A stretch of DNA of 29,309 bases, from NCBI GenBank assembly GCA_013286985.1, contig JABDEQ010000025.1:1-29309 (forward strand). Direction: 5' to 3'. Source of the DNA: Bacteroidota bacterium (lineage in GTDB: Bacteria; Bacteroidota; Bacteroidia; Sphingobacteriales; Sphingobacteriaceae). Made by a program: the position numbers and the translations under genes. Below are positions 17,472 to 25,767 of this stretch, piece after piece. Each line of letters opens with the position of its first letter. Positions within the stretch are counted from its first letter, which is position 1. A model generated the notes under the pieces. The model worked only from the letters and a program-made list of their open reading frames with translations. It made no database searches and was not told the origin of the DNA.

Positions 17472-17894
17472 ATGAAACGTTTTCAATTCTTATTGCTTTT
17501 ATCTGTTATTTTAATTTTGGCAGCCGGGTGCGGGACGACCATCGCTCTTTTTGATCAGTATGCTTATACACAAGCTACCGCTATCAAGGTAGATGCCCTC
17601 ACCGTAATGGATTATTCAAAAGATAATTACCAGGAACATGAGAACGATATCAAACAAGTCGATCTGAAGTTCAGGGAGATGATTGAATATGAAAAGCATC
17701 GTCCCCAAGATACCATTAACACTAAAATGTGGTTAACCATGTACGATCATAACAAACGCCTATACGGAGGATTTATAAACCGATGGAAAGAAAAAGGCAA
17801 GCTAGATACCGGGTTTATAAATGATCAGAAGGTGTCGGTAGGACGGGCATTTGACGATATTATTGATCTGGAAGCTAAGAAAATAAAAAAATAA
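17472..17894 (+). CDS. Small lipoprotein (140 aa)
   Basis: Residues 1-19 are a lipoprotein signal and Cys20 (LILAAGC) is the lipidation site, so the product should be membrane anchored. The mature part is almost entirely helical and highly charged (DALTVMDYSKDNYQEHENDI, then VGRAFDDIIDLEAKKIKK), without cysteines or catalytic motifs. It is divergent from the S1 nuclease gene and followed after 13 nt by the 109-aa gene, so the two form a small operon. I do not recognise the family. A helical scaffold or partner-binding lipoprotein is the most that can be said. Confidence 0.75.
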   Translation: MKRFQFLLLLSVILILAAGCGTTIALFDQYAYTQATAIKVDALTVMDYSKDNYQEHENDIKQVDLKFREMIEYEKHRPQDTINTKMWLTMYDHNKRLYGGFINRWKEKGKLDTGFINDQKVSVGRAFDDIIDLEAKKIKK

Positions 17895-17907
17895 ATAATT
17901 TAAATAT

Positions 17908-18237
17908 ATGCCCATTGACTTTGACAATTTATTCGAAACGCTCAAAACAGGCGTGACTGAAATCGCAAAAAAAAGTATTGGTAATTATCTATCCCAGGCT
18001 CAAACAGACGGCCACGGCTTGATTGAGATGATGAAAACCGATATTCAGAAATGGACGCAGCAGTTAGCAAATGGTACTTTGAGCAAAGACGATTTTGAAT
18101 ACAACCTATTGGGCGAAAAAGACGGGATAGCAATGAATGCACTAAAAGAAGCCGGATTTGCCGAAATAGCGGTTGACCAATTTAAAAAGGACATTTTAGA
18201 TTTAGTGAAAGATACTGTTTTTAATTTAATACCTTGA
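17908..18237 (+). CDS. Small helical cytosolic protein (109 aa)
   Basis: A 109-residue protein with no signal peptide, predicted all-helical. The sequence alternates amphipathic helices (FDNLFETLKTGVTEIAKKS, then QTDGHGLIEMMKTDIQKW) and a hydrophobic C-terminal helix (ILDLVKDTVFNLIP). It starts 13 nt after the lipoprotein gene and is probably co-transcribed. The pattern looks like a small oligomeric or membrane-associated helical bundle. No family is recognised, and a functional link to the lipoprotein is inferred from position only. Confidence 0.7.
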   Translation: MPIDFDNLFETLKTGVTEIAKKSIGNYLSQAQTDGHGLIEMMKTDIQKWTQQLANGTLSKDDFEYNLLGEKDGIAMNALKEAGFAEIAVDQFKKDILDLVKDTVFNLIP

Positions 18238-18412
18238 TTTCCATAATCCCAACCTTCTATACAATATGCGCTATTATCTATCTTATAAGGTTAATATTTA
18301 TGAAATTTGCATAAAAATTGGATGCACAGGGAAGCAAGCGTAAGGTTAACCTACATTCAATGAGCTAACGAGGGATTCACTACCAATTTTTTCACCTAAA
18401 AATCAAATTAAA

Positions 18413-20611
18413 ATGCTTTCACTTGATAACAATGAGGAACGGAATAATACTGATGTGATAAAGCTTGCCGCTAATGGCAAAGCTTTTTCAAATACAAATA
18501 TAACCGTTGTTGCCGAACTGATGAAAAATCAGCAGCACACCTCGCCGCTTAACCCCATCGGACATATTGAAGTAGGACAGGATGACCAGGGATGGCCGAT
18601 GATTTTCACCATCGGTACTGATAAAAAATTCTACCTGATGAAACCAGACAGTTCTGCACAGGGCGGATACGGAATAATTAATATAAGTGATGGTTTAGGG
18701 ATTGACCTGGAGGTTGTTACATTTGCCATGACCCAGGACAACAAGGGGGAGATTGCTATCGCGCTTGCTATGGTTAAGAAATCGGGCGGAGATACCGTAA
18801 TTTTTACTGCTTCGCGTCTTTCAAACAATTTCGCGAAAACCGACTGGGCAAACTTCTCATCGATATCCCGCAAAATTGAAGGCATAGACACCGCGTTTAA
18901 AGTTGAGCAAATATTGACTAGCATTAGTGATGGCGGCAAGACGCCGGTGAGCATCGTTGCCGGTAACCTTAAAGGCAACAAATACTATTACCTGCTCGAT
19001 GGATCAGCCAGGGCCATAAAGTATGAATTTCCGGAAGACGTAAAACAGCACCCCGATAGCCTGAAAGATGTGTCCGTAGGTTATGCGTTTGGCCAAACGG
19101 GCATCTTTTTTATTTATAATACCGGCGGGAGCCAAACACTGGCCTGCACCACCATTGCAGAGGCTCACGTTGGATCATTAAGTTTTGATTACAGCCCCGG
19201 TAATTACCATTTACCCGAGAAGTTCCGCCATCTTACCTATAACTGTATAACCACACCCACAGGTTCAAAAAATAAAGGAATCTCCATATGCTCTGACATT
19301 TTTGTGGGCTCACCAACCGGCGTGTATTGTTTTAAAAATGCCGCTGTGAGTAAATGTGAATTGGTGAGCGATAGCATAAAAGATGTGTATCAATTAACCG
19401 TAAGGCAGGATAAAGACAGTATAGTGGTATGGGCATCAGCTGCAGGCAATAAGTTGTATTATATATACGGTAAAAAGGAGAATAAAGGCGAAAAATATGC
19501 ATGGAATGACCCCGTACTGTTTAAAGAGGATGTACTGCATATTGCGCCAATACGCAATACCGGGCGTAATGGAAACGAGCTATATCTGGTAACTCAGGAC
19601 AAAAGCATTCAACATTACTGGCAGGATAGTGGTTCCACACTGTGGCGACAGCAGTTAATTAATGCACCCGGCCAAAAAGACGTTATTGAGTTTGACTCCT
19701 ATACCACTCATTTACATTTCGAAGACGATGAAGGGAAAGCACTGGTGGAGGAAAAGGTAAAGATTACCGCTTCGGAGTGGGTGTATGTAACCATTAATGG
19801 CTATATCCACAGCCTTGACCAGGCCAGCGGCGCAGAGGTAAGCACCGACATGATGGGCAACGTTACCATTATCACTGCCACTGAGGATATTGCCTGCCCT
19901 ATTTATCACCTTACCGCCGACTGGATGGATAAAACACTTAACATTTATCCGAACGGTAAAATAGTCAAAGGGCTGGCAAATATAAAATCTGCAGCTGATT
20001 TAAGGAATGCAAAAACAAAAGATGATAAACCGATATTATCTAATGGCAGCTTTGATGATGATACCTTAACAGCAGTGGCGGGCATTATTTCACAACTTAC
20101 CGGTAAAGGACAGGAGCTGACGAACCGTAACCATAATGTCCCTAATCCTTATATGTTCACAGCGGTGGAAAATAAGGGGGGGCTGCATACCGGAAGGTTT
20201 GATATTAACAGCCTGCCCGACAATTTAATGCTGAGTTACGGCGCTTCGGGCACATTAGCATTTGTTGCTGCGCCGGGTGACATTTTTGACGACATTATAA
20301 ATTTTACCGGTGATTCCCTGCACTACCTGTCAGCGTTTATTGACACATCAATAGCCTTCATAAGGCATGAGTTGGTTATGCTTGAAAACGGGATACAGTT
20401 TGTATTGAGAAAAATTGAAGACGATTTGCAGCTTGTGCTGGCTATTGGCGATAAAATAGTCAACATCGTATTGGATACGCCTGGTGCCCTGTTTAAAGCG
20501 CTCAGCTGGGTACTGAAACTGATCGGCATCGACCTGGAAAAAATACTGGGATGGTTCGGTAAGTTGCCAGAGCCGGATCGACATTCTGATAGAAAAAATG
20601 CCCTACTTTAG
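18413..20611 (+). CDS. Leaderless propeller-like protein with amphipathic C-terminal helices (732 aa)
   Basis: No signal peptide at the ATG start. Residues about 40-600 are a long series of beta strands with recurring short blade-like units (GHIEVGQDDQGWPMIFTIGT, GNKYYYLLDGSARAIKYEF, NELYLVTQDKSIQHYW), compatible with one or two beta-propellers plus a beta-sandwich segment around residues 430-510. From about residue 622 the character changes to long amphipathic and hydrophobic helices (SLHYLSAFIDTSIAFIRHEL, then LFKALSWVLKLIGIDLEKIL), which may insert into membranes or form a coiled bundle. The 175-nt leader has no clear -7 box. Binding head plus membrane-active tail is an attractive but untested reading; the family is not recognised. 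Confidence 0.78.
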   Translation: MLSLDNNEERNNTDVIKLAANGKAFSNTNITVVAELMKNQQHTSPLNPIGHIEVGQDDQGWPMIFTIGTDKKFYLMKPDSSAQGGYGIINISDGLGIDLEVVTFAMTQDNKGEIAIALAMVKKSGGDTVIFTASRLSNNFAKTDWANFSSISRKIEGIDTAFKVEQILTSISDGGKTPVSIVAGNLKGNKYYYLLDGSARAIKYEFPEDVKQHPDSLKDVSVGYAFGQTGIFFIYNTGGSQTLACTTIAEAHVGSLSFDYSPGNYHLPEKFRHLTYNCITTPTGSKNKGISICSDIFVGSPTGVYCFKNAAVSKCELVSDSIKDVYQLTVRQDKDSIVVWASAAGNKLYYIYGKKENKGEKYAWNDPVLFKEDVLHIAPIRNTGRNGNELYLVTQDKSIQHYWQDSGSTLWRQQLINAPGQKDVIEFDSYTTHLHFEDDEGKALVEEKVKITASEWVYVTINGYIHSLDQASGAEVSTDMMGNVTIITATEDIACPIYHLTADWMDKTLNIYPNGKIVKGLANIKSAADLRNAKTKDDKPILSNGSFDDDTLTAVAGIISQLTGKGQELTNRNHNVPNPYMFTAVENKGGLHTGRFDINSLPDNLMLSYGASGTLAFVAAPGDIFDDIINFTGDSLHYLSAFIDTSIAFIRHELVMLENGIQFVLRKIEDDLQLVLAIGDKIVNIVLDTPGALFKALSWVLKLIGIDLEKILGWFGKLPEPDRHSDRKNALL

Positions 20612-20962
20612 AGCAAATTATAAAAAAAATCAATAGCACAGCACCATGACGGCGACAATCATTTTTCAGGTTGGGGATGCAATCAGGAATTAACTTTCTC
20701 AGTACGACACGGTCTCGGAAAGGGATTAACGCAGGTGCTGAGTAAATAGCAGGTGATATGCTGCCATGCGGTAAGGCTTGCATCGGAAACCTAAGCAGTT
20801 CTTTGCTTATAACAAGAAGTGTCTGGCAGAAGGTATTATATTTTGCTGCGGCTGTTATCAATAGGCTTTAGTAGCGCATGTTATCATCTCTCAATTTAAG
20901 ATTTACAGTACCCTTATAAAGTAAGAAATTAACTATTCTCCGCATCATCTAAAAACACCAAA
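20612..20962. other. Intergenic region with no recognised feature
   Basis: A 351-nt gap after the 732-aa gene and before the 120-aa gene, both on the plus strand. It should hold the terminator of the first and the promoter of the second. TATATTTTG near 20840 is one base too long for the Bacteroidota -7 box. The open frame on the opposite strand overlaps the 732-aa gene and has no coding character. I see no RNA gene or repeat. Confidence 0.5.
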
Positions 20963-21325
20963 ATGAAACCAAACACCCGGGCAGCCATAGCGTATATTTC
21001 GGGATCGCTAATATCAGGCATAGACAGTTCGGCCGTTTATGATAAGGAGCAACAACGATATATTCAAATAAGCGGGACCATTAATCAAAGGAATGTGAGC
21101 GTTTATGATCATGAACAATCTTGTCAAATCACTGGAAAATGCAATGCCGGCATATTAAAACTACATCATTATGGTGACCATCATGGTATTAGTATAAAAA
21201 TTTTCGGAAACAACTTTGTGGGCCATGACAACGGTAGTGCACATGATTTTTCAGGAAAAGTCAACGGTAACAGCATCTCAATATACGATGACACGATAGA
21301 AAAACAATTTGACTTCAGCATATGA
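20963..21325 (+). CDS. Short beta-repeat protein (120 aa)
   Basis: The 120-residue product has internal repeats of about 20-27 residues: VYDKEQQRYIQISGTINQ, VYDHEQSCQITGKCNAG, and HDFSGKVNGNSISIYDDTIE. The (V/I)YD...(I/F)(S/T)G(x)(V/I/C)N pattern recurs about four times. This suggests a small beta-solenoid or beta-roll. There is no signal peptide or hydrophobic anchor, and metal or catalytic residues are not evident. It stands alone on the plus strand, convergent with the HsdR_N gene. Family not recognised. Confidence 0.65.
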   Translation: MKPNTRAAIAYISGSLISGIDSSAVYDKEQQRYIQISGTINQRNVSVYDHEQSCQITGKCNAGILKLHHYGDHHGISIKIFGNNFVGHDNGSAHDFSGKVNGNSISIYDDTIEKQFDFSI

Positions 21326-21412
21326 CCGATCAAAACATCAACATGTTTCCTCAAAACGACAAAAGCTCCTTAAAAAGACGTCTAATAATTGGGGGTAATT
21401 TGACAGTTTCTC

Positions 21413-22480
21413 TCATTTTTCTAAACGTGTAACAGCGCCGAATAAAGCTTCTCCATATAGATAAATATCATCTAAGGATGGAATTTCATAGCGCACTTCT
21501 TTTTTTGCTTCATCGGGAATAGTCATATGATTTCGCGATCCTCCTAAATAAAGACGACATATCGTTTTGCGATTGTTATCATCTAGTAATATCGCAAAAT
21601 AGGATTGCGAATTGCGGTAGTTAATTCTTTTGGAGGTAACATGTTGACGCAGCAAAGATTTTACAATATAGAAACTTTCCAATTCTTCTTCGGTGGGGGC
21701 GATGCTTGTTGCCGTTTCTGCAACGATGGTTTCTTCCTGTTTGCCGGCTTCGACAGCATCGATTTGCTTCTCCTGGTTGAGCGCGGATTTCAATCGCTCA
21801 TTGATGGCATCGCTGATAAACAGATTAAAAGAACGTTTGATGATCGGCCCGAACTGTTCTTTGATCTTTGCGGTGAATGTGCCGTGATATACCTGTTTGG
21901 TAAAAAAGGAAATGAATAAATCTGATGGGGTCGCCAGTTCTTTATTCAACAGGTTTTTTAGCTCATTGAGGTATTTCAGTTCACTGGCGGTATTGGTGAT
22001 GCTATCTACGTCGAAATAGGATTTATGGAACTTCTTCAACTCGGCAACCTCTGTTTCCTTGATCTCGGTAATATTGAACTCGAAAAAAGGCGTACTATCC
22101 ATTTTGTTCTTTTCCTCCAGGTCGGTATAGAAACGGTAGGCCAGACCATTGGTCAACAGGCCAAACTTAGCTTTGGTGGTATGGAAATAACGGAACAACT
22201 GCGAATTGTGCGGATCCAGTTTTTCGAGGTGATGCTTACACTCGATGAGTATGGTGGGTTCACCATCTTTCATGATGGCATAATCCACTTTTTCGCCTTT
22301 CTTGATGCCAATATCGGCGATGAATTCGGGATTCACCTCAAAGGGATTAAATACGTCGTAACCCAACACCTGGATGAAAGGCATAATCAGCGCATTCTTG
22401 GTCGCCTCTTCTGTCTGAAGCTGCGGCAGCAGTTTCTCGACGCGTGTCGCGAGCTGTAATATTTGATCTTTAAAATCCAT
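21413..22480 (-). CDS. Solitary HsdR N-terminal (HSDR_N-type) nuclease-like protein (355 aa)
   Basis: Residues 1-120 match the N-terminal nuclease domain of type I restriction R subunits, the PD-(D/E)xK fold: Asp66 (GEKVDYAIM) with Glu80 and Lys82 (TILIECKHH), followed by the characteristic LLTNGLAYRFYTD near residue 108. The helicase motor of HsdR is absent, and there is no hsdM or hsdS nearby, so this is the stand-alone COG4748-type protein. A charged helical middle (about 130-260) leads to a small C-terminal beta domain (ILLDDNNRKTICRLYLGG). It starts 23 nt after the 93-aa gene and is probably transcribed from the palindrome promoter at 22815-22862. DNA cleavage, or modified-DNA sensing, is inferred from fold only. 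Confidence 0.85.
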   Translation of the reverse strand: MDFKDQILQLATRVEKLLPQLQTEEATKNALIMPFIQVLGYDVFNPFEVNPEFIADIGIKKGEKVDYAIMKDGEPTILIECKHHLEKLDPHNSQLFRYFHTTKAKFGLLTNGLAYRFYTDLEEKNKMDSTPFFEFNITEIKETEVAELKKFHKSYFDVDSITNTASELKYLNELKNLLNKELATPSDLFISFFTKQVYHGTFTAKIKEQFGPIIKRSFNLFISDAINERLKSALNQEKQIDAVEAGKQEETIVAETATSIAPTEEELESFYIVKSLLRQHVTSKRINYRNSQSYFAILLDDNNRKTICRLYLGGSRNHMTIPDEAKKEVRYEIPSLDDIYLYGEALFGAVTRLEK

Positions 22481-22503
22481 GATTATATTTACGGCGTTTG
22501 TGT

Positions 22504-22785
22504 TTAGTTCACCCTGAAATTTTTATCGAGCTGATCCCGCCAGAATTTGTGACTTTTGTCTTTGTATTCACTGGTCTTTATGAATTTTTCGATCTTATTA
22601 AACGTAGCTTTCTGAGACCAGGATTTTTTGGTCATATAGCTATTGATAAAGTAGACCATCTCATAAGCTTCTGCCTTATTGAGTAGGGTGCTGTCTGGTT
22701 TACCGGTAACCTTCGGATCGTCATTTGGATAAGCAGTTTCTTTGTAACCGCTAAAAGTCAAATTGGATTTGGTAAAATTTGCCAT
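22504..22785 (-). CDS. Hypothetical 93-aa protein, first gene of palindrome unit 1
   Basis: The frame can be extended upstream to 22896, but that would run through the palindrome and the -7 box. I therefore start at the ATG at 22785 (MANFTKSN), preceded by an A-rich leader. The 93-residue product is basic and mostly helical in its second half (AYEMVYFINSYMTKKSW, then FIKTSEYKDKSHKFWRDQ), with no signal peptide, Cys or membrane segment. It is followed after 23 nt by the HsdR_N-like gene. I do not recognise the family. Co-transcription suggests that it assists or regulates the nuclease-like protein. Confidence 0.75.
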   Translation of the reverse strand: MANFTKSNLTFSGYKETAYPNDDPKVTGKPDSTLLNKAEAYEMVYFINSYMTKKSWSQKATFNKIEKFIKTSEYKDKSHKFWRDQLDKNFRVN

Positions 22786-23104
22786 TTTTTTAAATTTTAG
22801 TGAACGGGTGATATCAAAAGTAGTGAGTTTCCGTGGGCGTTTTTTACGGGAAACCGTAAAGCAATGAGGTATGCTCAAAAGAATTTGATTAAGCACGACA
22901 CGCCGGTCAGTGAGTTATTTAATAACCCAATCGATCTTAAGTAATGGCTGAAATTTCAATCTTCCAGAGCAGCGGCATTTTTCATTTTACTGTCCTCGAA
23001 AGCGTCGACGATGGTGGTGGTCTTCAATTGGTACACTCTGCTTTGGGATTTGGAACAGACTAGTCTAAAGATTTGGAATAAGATCAGCCATAATTATAAA
23101 CGAT
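22786..23104. other. Intergenic region holding promoter module 1
   Basis: A 319-nt gap between the VWA-like gene (ending 23105) and the 93-aa gene. The left part contains the 29-nt leader, -7 box and palindrome. The remaining 242 nt (22863-23104) should hold the end of the upstream operon transcript. A 39-codon plus-strand ORF at 22944-23063 was seen but is not convincing. No hairpin with a U-tract was found. Confidence 0.5.
22815..22862 (-). promoter_or_regulatory. Palindrome plus -7 box promoter, module 1
   Basis: On the coding (minus) strand the order is GCTTTACGGTTTCCCGTAAA (22862-22843), 20 nt, then TACTTTTG (22822-22815), a perfect TAnnTTTG box. The ATG of the 93-aa gene follows after 29 nt. 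The palindrome ends 20 nt upstream of the -7 box, so it occupies the -33 position and no TTTG is present there. Activator-dependent transcription is inferred. Confidence 0.85.
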
Positions 23105-24238
23105 TTAATTATCACCTTTGATGAAATTCCGGATTTTTTGCTTTGTTAAATCAGTTGCATTTAACCGTTCATTAAAAAAATCGGCAGATGCATTTTTTAC
23201 TTCGATTTTAATAAACCAATCTGTCCATAGCTTTTTAAGTATATCGAAATCACGTGGGGTACCCGGATCTTTAGGTTCCTGTGCACTCACACTGTGTCTA
23301 ACATTCACCTCCAATACCAATACTTCCAGGTTTCTGAAATGATCAGCACAATCCATAATGGGCATTATTGTTGAAATGGCATCGGCCACGGAGTGTCCAG
23401 TTTTTAGCTTATTGAAAACGCGCAAACGTTCCTGATAAGTACCGGTATAAAATGCCGTGCCTGTCGCTTGTTTTGTCTGCGCTTCCAGGTACCCGTCTGT
23501 GATAATGATCAGCAGATTCCGGTAATCTGTGAACAGGGTTGGCGTTCTGATATTTCTGCTCAGGTCGTGATTAAAATAACTCCAATAATCCGCACCTTGC
23601 GGATTTTGCCGCGCCAAATCATAAAGCTCGGCTATCTTGTTTTGAAATTGGCCGCCTTTTTTTGTGAAATACAATTTGTTGCTTTTATCCCTGAAGCTTG
23701 ATAAATCAAATACCAGGTCGTCTGCTATTGACCTGAACTGACCCTGGGCCTGATTGCCGCCGGCCACATCAACCAGCAGGCGGTCGTTGGAATTCATTTT
23801 CAGTCGCGTTGCCGCTTCAAATGACCGCCATATCTCATTCAATAGTGTCGTATCATTTTTGATTTGGCCGGGGTTATTTGTCTCATCATTGATGCGTCCG
23901 GACAAATCTGGCACAATGATTAAATTGAGACTTTGCGGCGGCTTTGATAACCATTTCAAGCATGCTTCGGTTTGCTGTGCTGAAAGATGAAATGAAGAAA
24001 GTTTGGCCCGCACTTCATTCAGATACTCATCATCTGTTGTAAGGCTCGCTTTATTCTTCTCCCAACATGAACGGACCTCTTCCACGCAGCTAGCATTTTG
24101 GAGATCGTCAATGGCCCGGCTTTCTGTGGAAGGTTTGATTAACAAGTAAATGAATAGGCCAAATACCACCAGAAAGCCTGCCAGCAGGTATAAGGGCTTG
24201 TAATTACGTTTTTTAGGTTTTTTTTTATAGTTTTCCAT
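23105..24238 (-). CDS. Membrane-anchored VWA-like protein (377 aa)
   Basis: A basic N-terminus (KKKPKKR) and one transmembrane helix at residues about 16-36 anchor the protein, with the bulk probably outside the cytoplasm. Residues about 104-335 resemble a von Willebrand A fold: first strand LNLIIVPDLSGRI with Asp111 and Ser113 (a DxSGx variant of the MIDAS DxSxS), a helix, a second strand LLVDVAGG, and NLLIIITDGYLE with Thr247 and Asp248 in the third MIDAS position. Metal binding may be partial. Its ATG lies 3 nt after the stop of the four-TM coiled-coil gene, so the pair is co-transcribed. A 9-A tract lies in the first ten codons. Likely a partner-binding component of a membrane complex; not a named family to me. 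Confidence 0.75.
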   Translation of the reverse strand: MENYKKKPKKRNYKPLYLLAGFLVVFGLFIYLLIKPSTESRAIDDLQNASCVEEVRSCWEKNKASLTTDDEYLNEVRAKLSSFHLSAQQTEACLKWLSKPPQSLNLIIVPDLSGRINDETNNPGQIKNDTTLLNEIWRSFEAATRLKMNSNDRLLVDVAGGNQAQGQFRSIADDLVFDLSSFRDKSNKLYFTKKGGQFQNKIAELYDLARQNPQGADYWSYFNHDLSRNIRTPTLFTDYRNLLIIITDGYLEAQTKQATGTAFYTGTYQERLRVFNKLKTGHSVADAISTIMPIMDCADHFRNLEVLVLEVNVRHSVSAQEPKDPGTPRDFDILKKLWTDWFIKIEVKNASADFFNERLNATDLTKQKIRNFIKGDN

Positions 24239-24241
24239 CAG

Positions 24242-25453
24242 TTAGTGTTCTTTGCTTAGACTCAGTATTTTGATATCCAACCATTCTTTCTGCTTCTCTC
24301 TGGCCTCAAGCGATCTTTTGTTGGCATCGACCGGGTACATCATGTTTGTATAAGAGAACCACCCCATCATAAATTCACCTATGGAGCTTTGCAGTAGTGA
24401 TATATTGATGGGTACCACACCGTTTTCATAACCGATAACATCTTTTTCTTTATCCGATAGTTCGTTTTCGATAATGGCAAGCTGCCCTTTGAACTCATTT
24501 ATCCTGGCTTGATGTTCAGCTAGTGTTTGCCGTTGGTCAAAAATTTTACGGTCCATGTTTTCGAGGCGGATCTCCAATGCTTTATCCGGTTGCATTTCAT
24601 AGTGCTTGTGTAAAACATAATGCAGCAGCGCTCCCCAGATCAGATACACGACAAAGCCCAAGACAAGTACCAGGTAAAAATTGATCTCCGAAAACACCAT
24701 GTGGAACTGCCACTGGTCTGCTGTTAAATCAGCATTAAATTCATTATTGTGCACGCCTTGTGCAATCTTGTAACCTATGATGGCGTCGGCGATCAAAGTA
24801 AAAACCAACAGACACATAATGAACAGATATTTTCGTTTTGACAAGGCGTCATGTATTAAAAAGCCCATTCCTAAAAATATAACCGGGAACAATACGATCA
24901 ATGCGATTACGCCTCCTCCTTTGTTTTTCGCTTCTGCGAAGACGTTGGGATTGATAAATCCCAGGCTGCCCTGTTTGACGCCGTAAAAAGCGGAGTAGCC
25001 GGAAGAAGAGTAGAAGACGAACAGATAAAAAGTCAGTAAGATGGTGATAAAAAGACCAATAACGAAAGGTAAATAATCGGCTGCTGGTGCTTCGGTATCT
25101 TTTAAGGTTACCTTTTCTATTTCCAGTCGCTCTATCCTGTCTTCGGTTGCATCTTTCAGCTGACCAACAGATAATAATTCAACGTTGACGCCCTCTTTTT
25201 GATTTCTTTTCTGCAATATCTCCTCGCGTAGCTTTTTTATTCTTTGTTTGATACCATCTTCATCCAGCTTTTGTTCATTCAGAAAGCGCTCATAAATATT
25301 GTCCAGTGAGCTATCGAGATTACCTGCGTTGGCATTCATATTTCTTGCGGCGACCTTGCCGTAGTGCTGGTAGGTTATTTTCCAACCCTGGTTATTGGGA
25401 TTGGGGATATTTTCTGCATTGTTATCGAATGGTTGTTCAGGCGGTTGATCCAT
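24242..25453 (-). CDS. Four-TM protein with flanking coiled coils (403 aa)
   Basis: The N-terminal roughly 120 residues are polar and Asn-rich (PPEQPFDNNAENIPNPN), then coiled coil (about 62-118). Four transmembrane helices follow at about 127-149, 180-201, 209-231 and 251-281. A second cytosolic coiled coil spans about 290-345 (RLENMDRKIFDQRQTLAEHQ), and a conserved-looking tail contains SSIGEFMMGWFSYTNMMYP. No enzymatic motif or signal peptide. It starts 59 nt after the KTSC-like gene and ends 3 nt before the VWA-like gene. The fold suggests a membrane scaffold or sensor whose partner is the VWA-like protein. Family name not known to me. Confidence 0.75.
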   Translation of the reverse strand: MDQPPEQPFDNNAENIPNPNNQGWKITYQHYGKVAARNMNANAGNLDSSLDNIYERFLNEQKLDEDGIKQRIKKLREEILQKRNQKEGVNVELLSVGQLKDATEDRIERLEIEKVTLKDTEAPAADYLPFVIGLFITILLTFYLFVFYSSSGYSAFYGVKQGSLGFINPNVFAEAKNKGGGVIALIVLFPVIFLGMGFLIHDALSKRKYLFIMCLLVFTLIADAIIGYKIAQGVHNNEFNADLTADQWQFHMVFSEINFYLVLVLGFVVYLIWGALLHYVLHKHYEMQPDKALEIRLENMDRKIFDQRQTLAEHQARINEFKGQLAIIENELSDKEKDVIGYENGVVPINISLLQSSIGEFMMGWFSYTNMMYPVDANKRSLEAREKQKEWLDIKILSLSKEH

Positions 25454-25512
25454 TTTATTAAATTGTGATAAGATTTAGATTTTTGAAAGTGTATTATCAA
25501 GATTTAGGGTTA

Positions 25513-25767
25513 TTAGGTGATCTTTCTGGCATAGTTTTCCCTCACGTTTCGTTGAATAAAGCTGCAGAGCCCGCAACCAGCTATCGCAAGAGATTTCATG
25601 GTTTCAATATTGCCTGCCCCTGCACTAGAATAGGTGTATTCATACAAACTTCCTGAAGTAAACTCTACCCATATAGAATCGCTTCCGATTTGGTAAGCGG
25701 AAACTCCTGAGTCTCCGCTTAGATTGGCGTATATTTCCATAGCTGATATGGTTCTTGTTACAGCCAA
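25513..25767 (-). CDS. KTSC-domain-like small protein (84 aa)
   Basis: Residues about 18-80 fit the KTSC pattern: a strand pair (SIWVEFTSGSLYEYTY), a helix (IETMKSLAIAGCGLCSF) and a terminal FIQRNVRENYA. KTSC proteins are small and sit beside or within phage, stress or lysyl-tRNA-synthetase-linked genes; their role is not established. The start chosen is a TTG at 25767 that overlaps the end of the DUF3892 gene by 10 nt; an ATG at 25740 (75 aa) is the alternative, but the longer form keeps an N-terminal helix that reads as part of the family. Translational coupling with DUF3892 is likely. Confidence 0.72.
   Translation of the reverse strand: MAVTRTISAMEIYANLSGDSGVSAYQIGSDSIWVEFTSGSLYEYTYSSAGAGNIETMKSLAIAGCGLCSFIQRNVRENYARKIT

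Noticed and set aside
20502..20861. Minus-strand 119-codon frame overlapping the end of the 732-aa gene
   Set aside because: It overlaps a well-supported gene by over 100 nt, has no recognisable domain, and its composition is not coding-like.
22843..22860. Palindrome read as an RNA hairpin, terminator or riboswitch
   Set aside because: It lies upstream of the -7 box in all three cases, so it is not in the transcript from that promoter, and no U-tract follows it.
22944..23063. Plus-strand 39-codon frame in the gap after the VWA-like gene
   Set aside because: Short and without promoter, family resemblance or conserved context; a decayed remnant is possible but not supported.
24218..24226. Nine-A tract at the start of the VWA-like gene
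   Set aside because: Encodes a normal Lys-rich N-terminus (MENYKKKPKKRNYK) common ahead of a membrane helix; shorter than the 11-A tract and less likely to vary.
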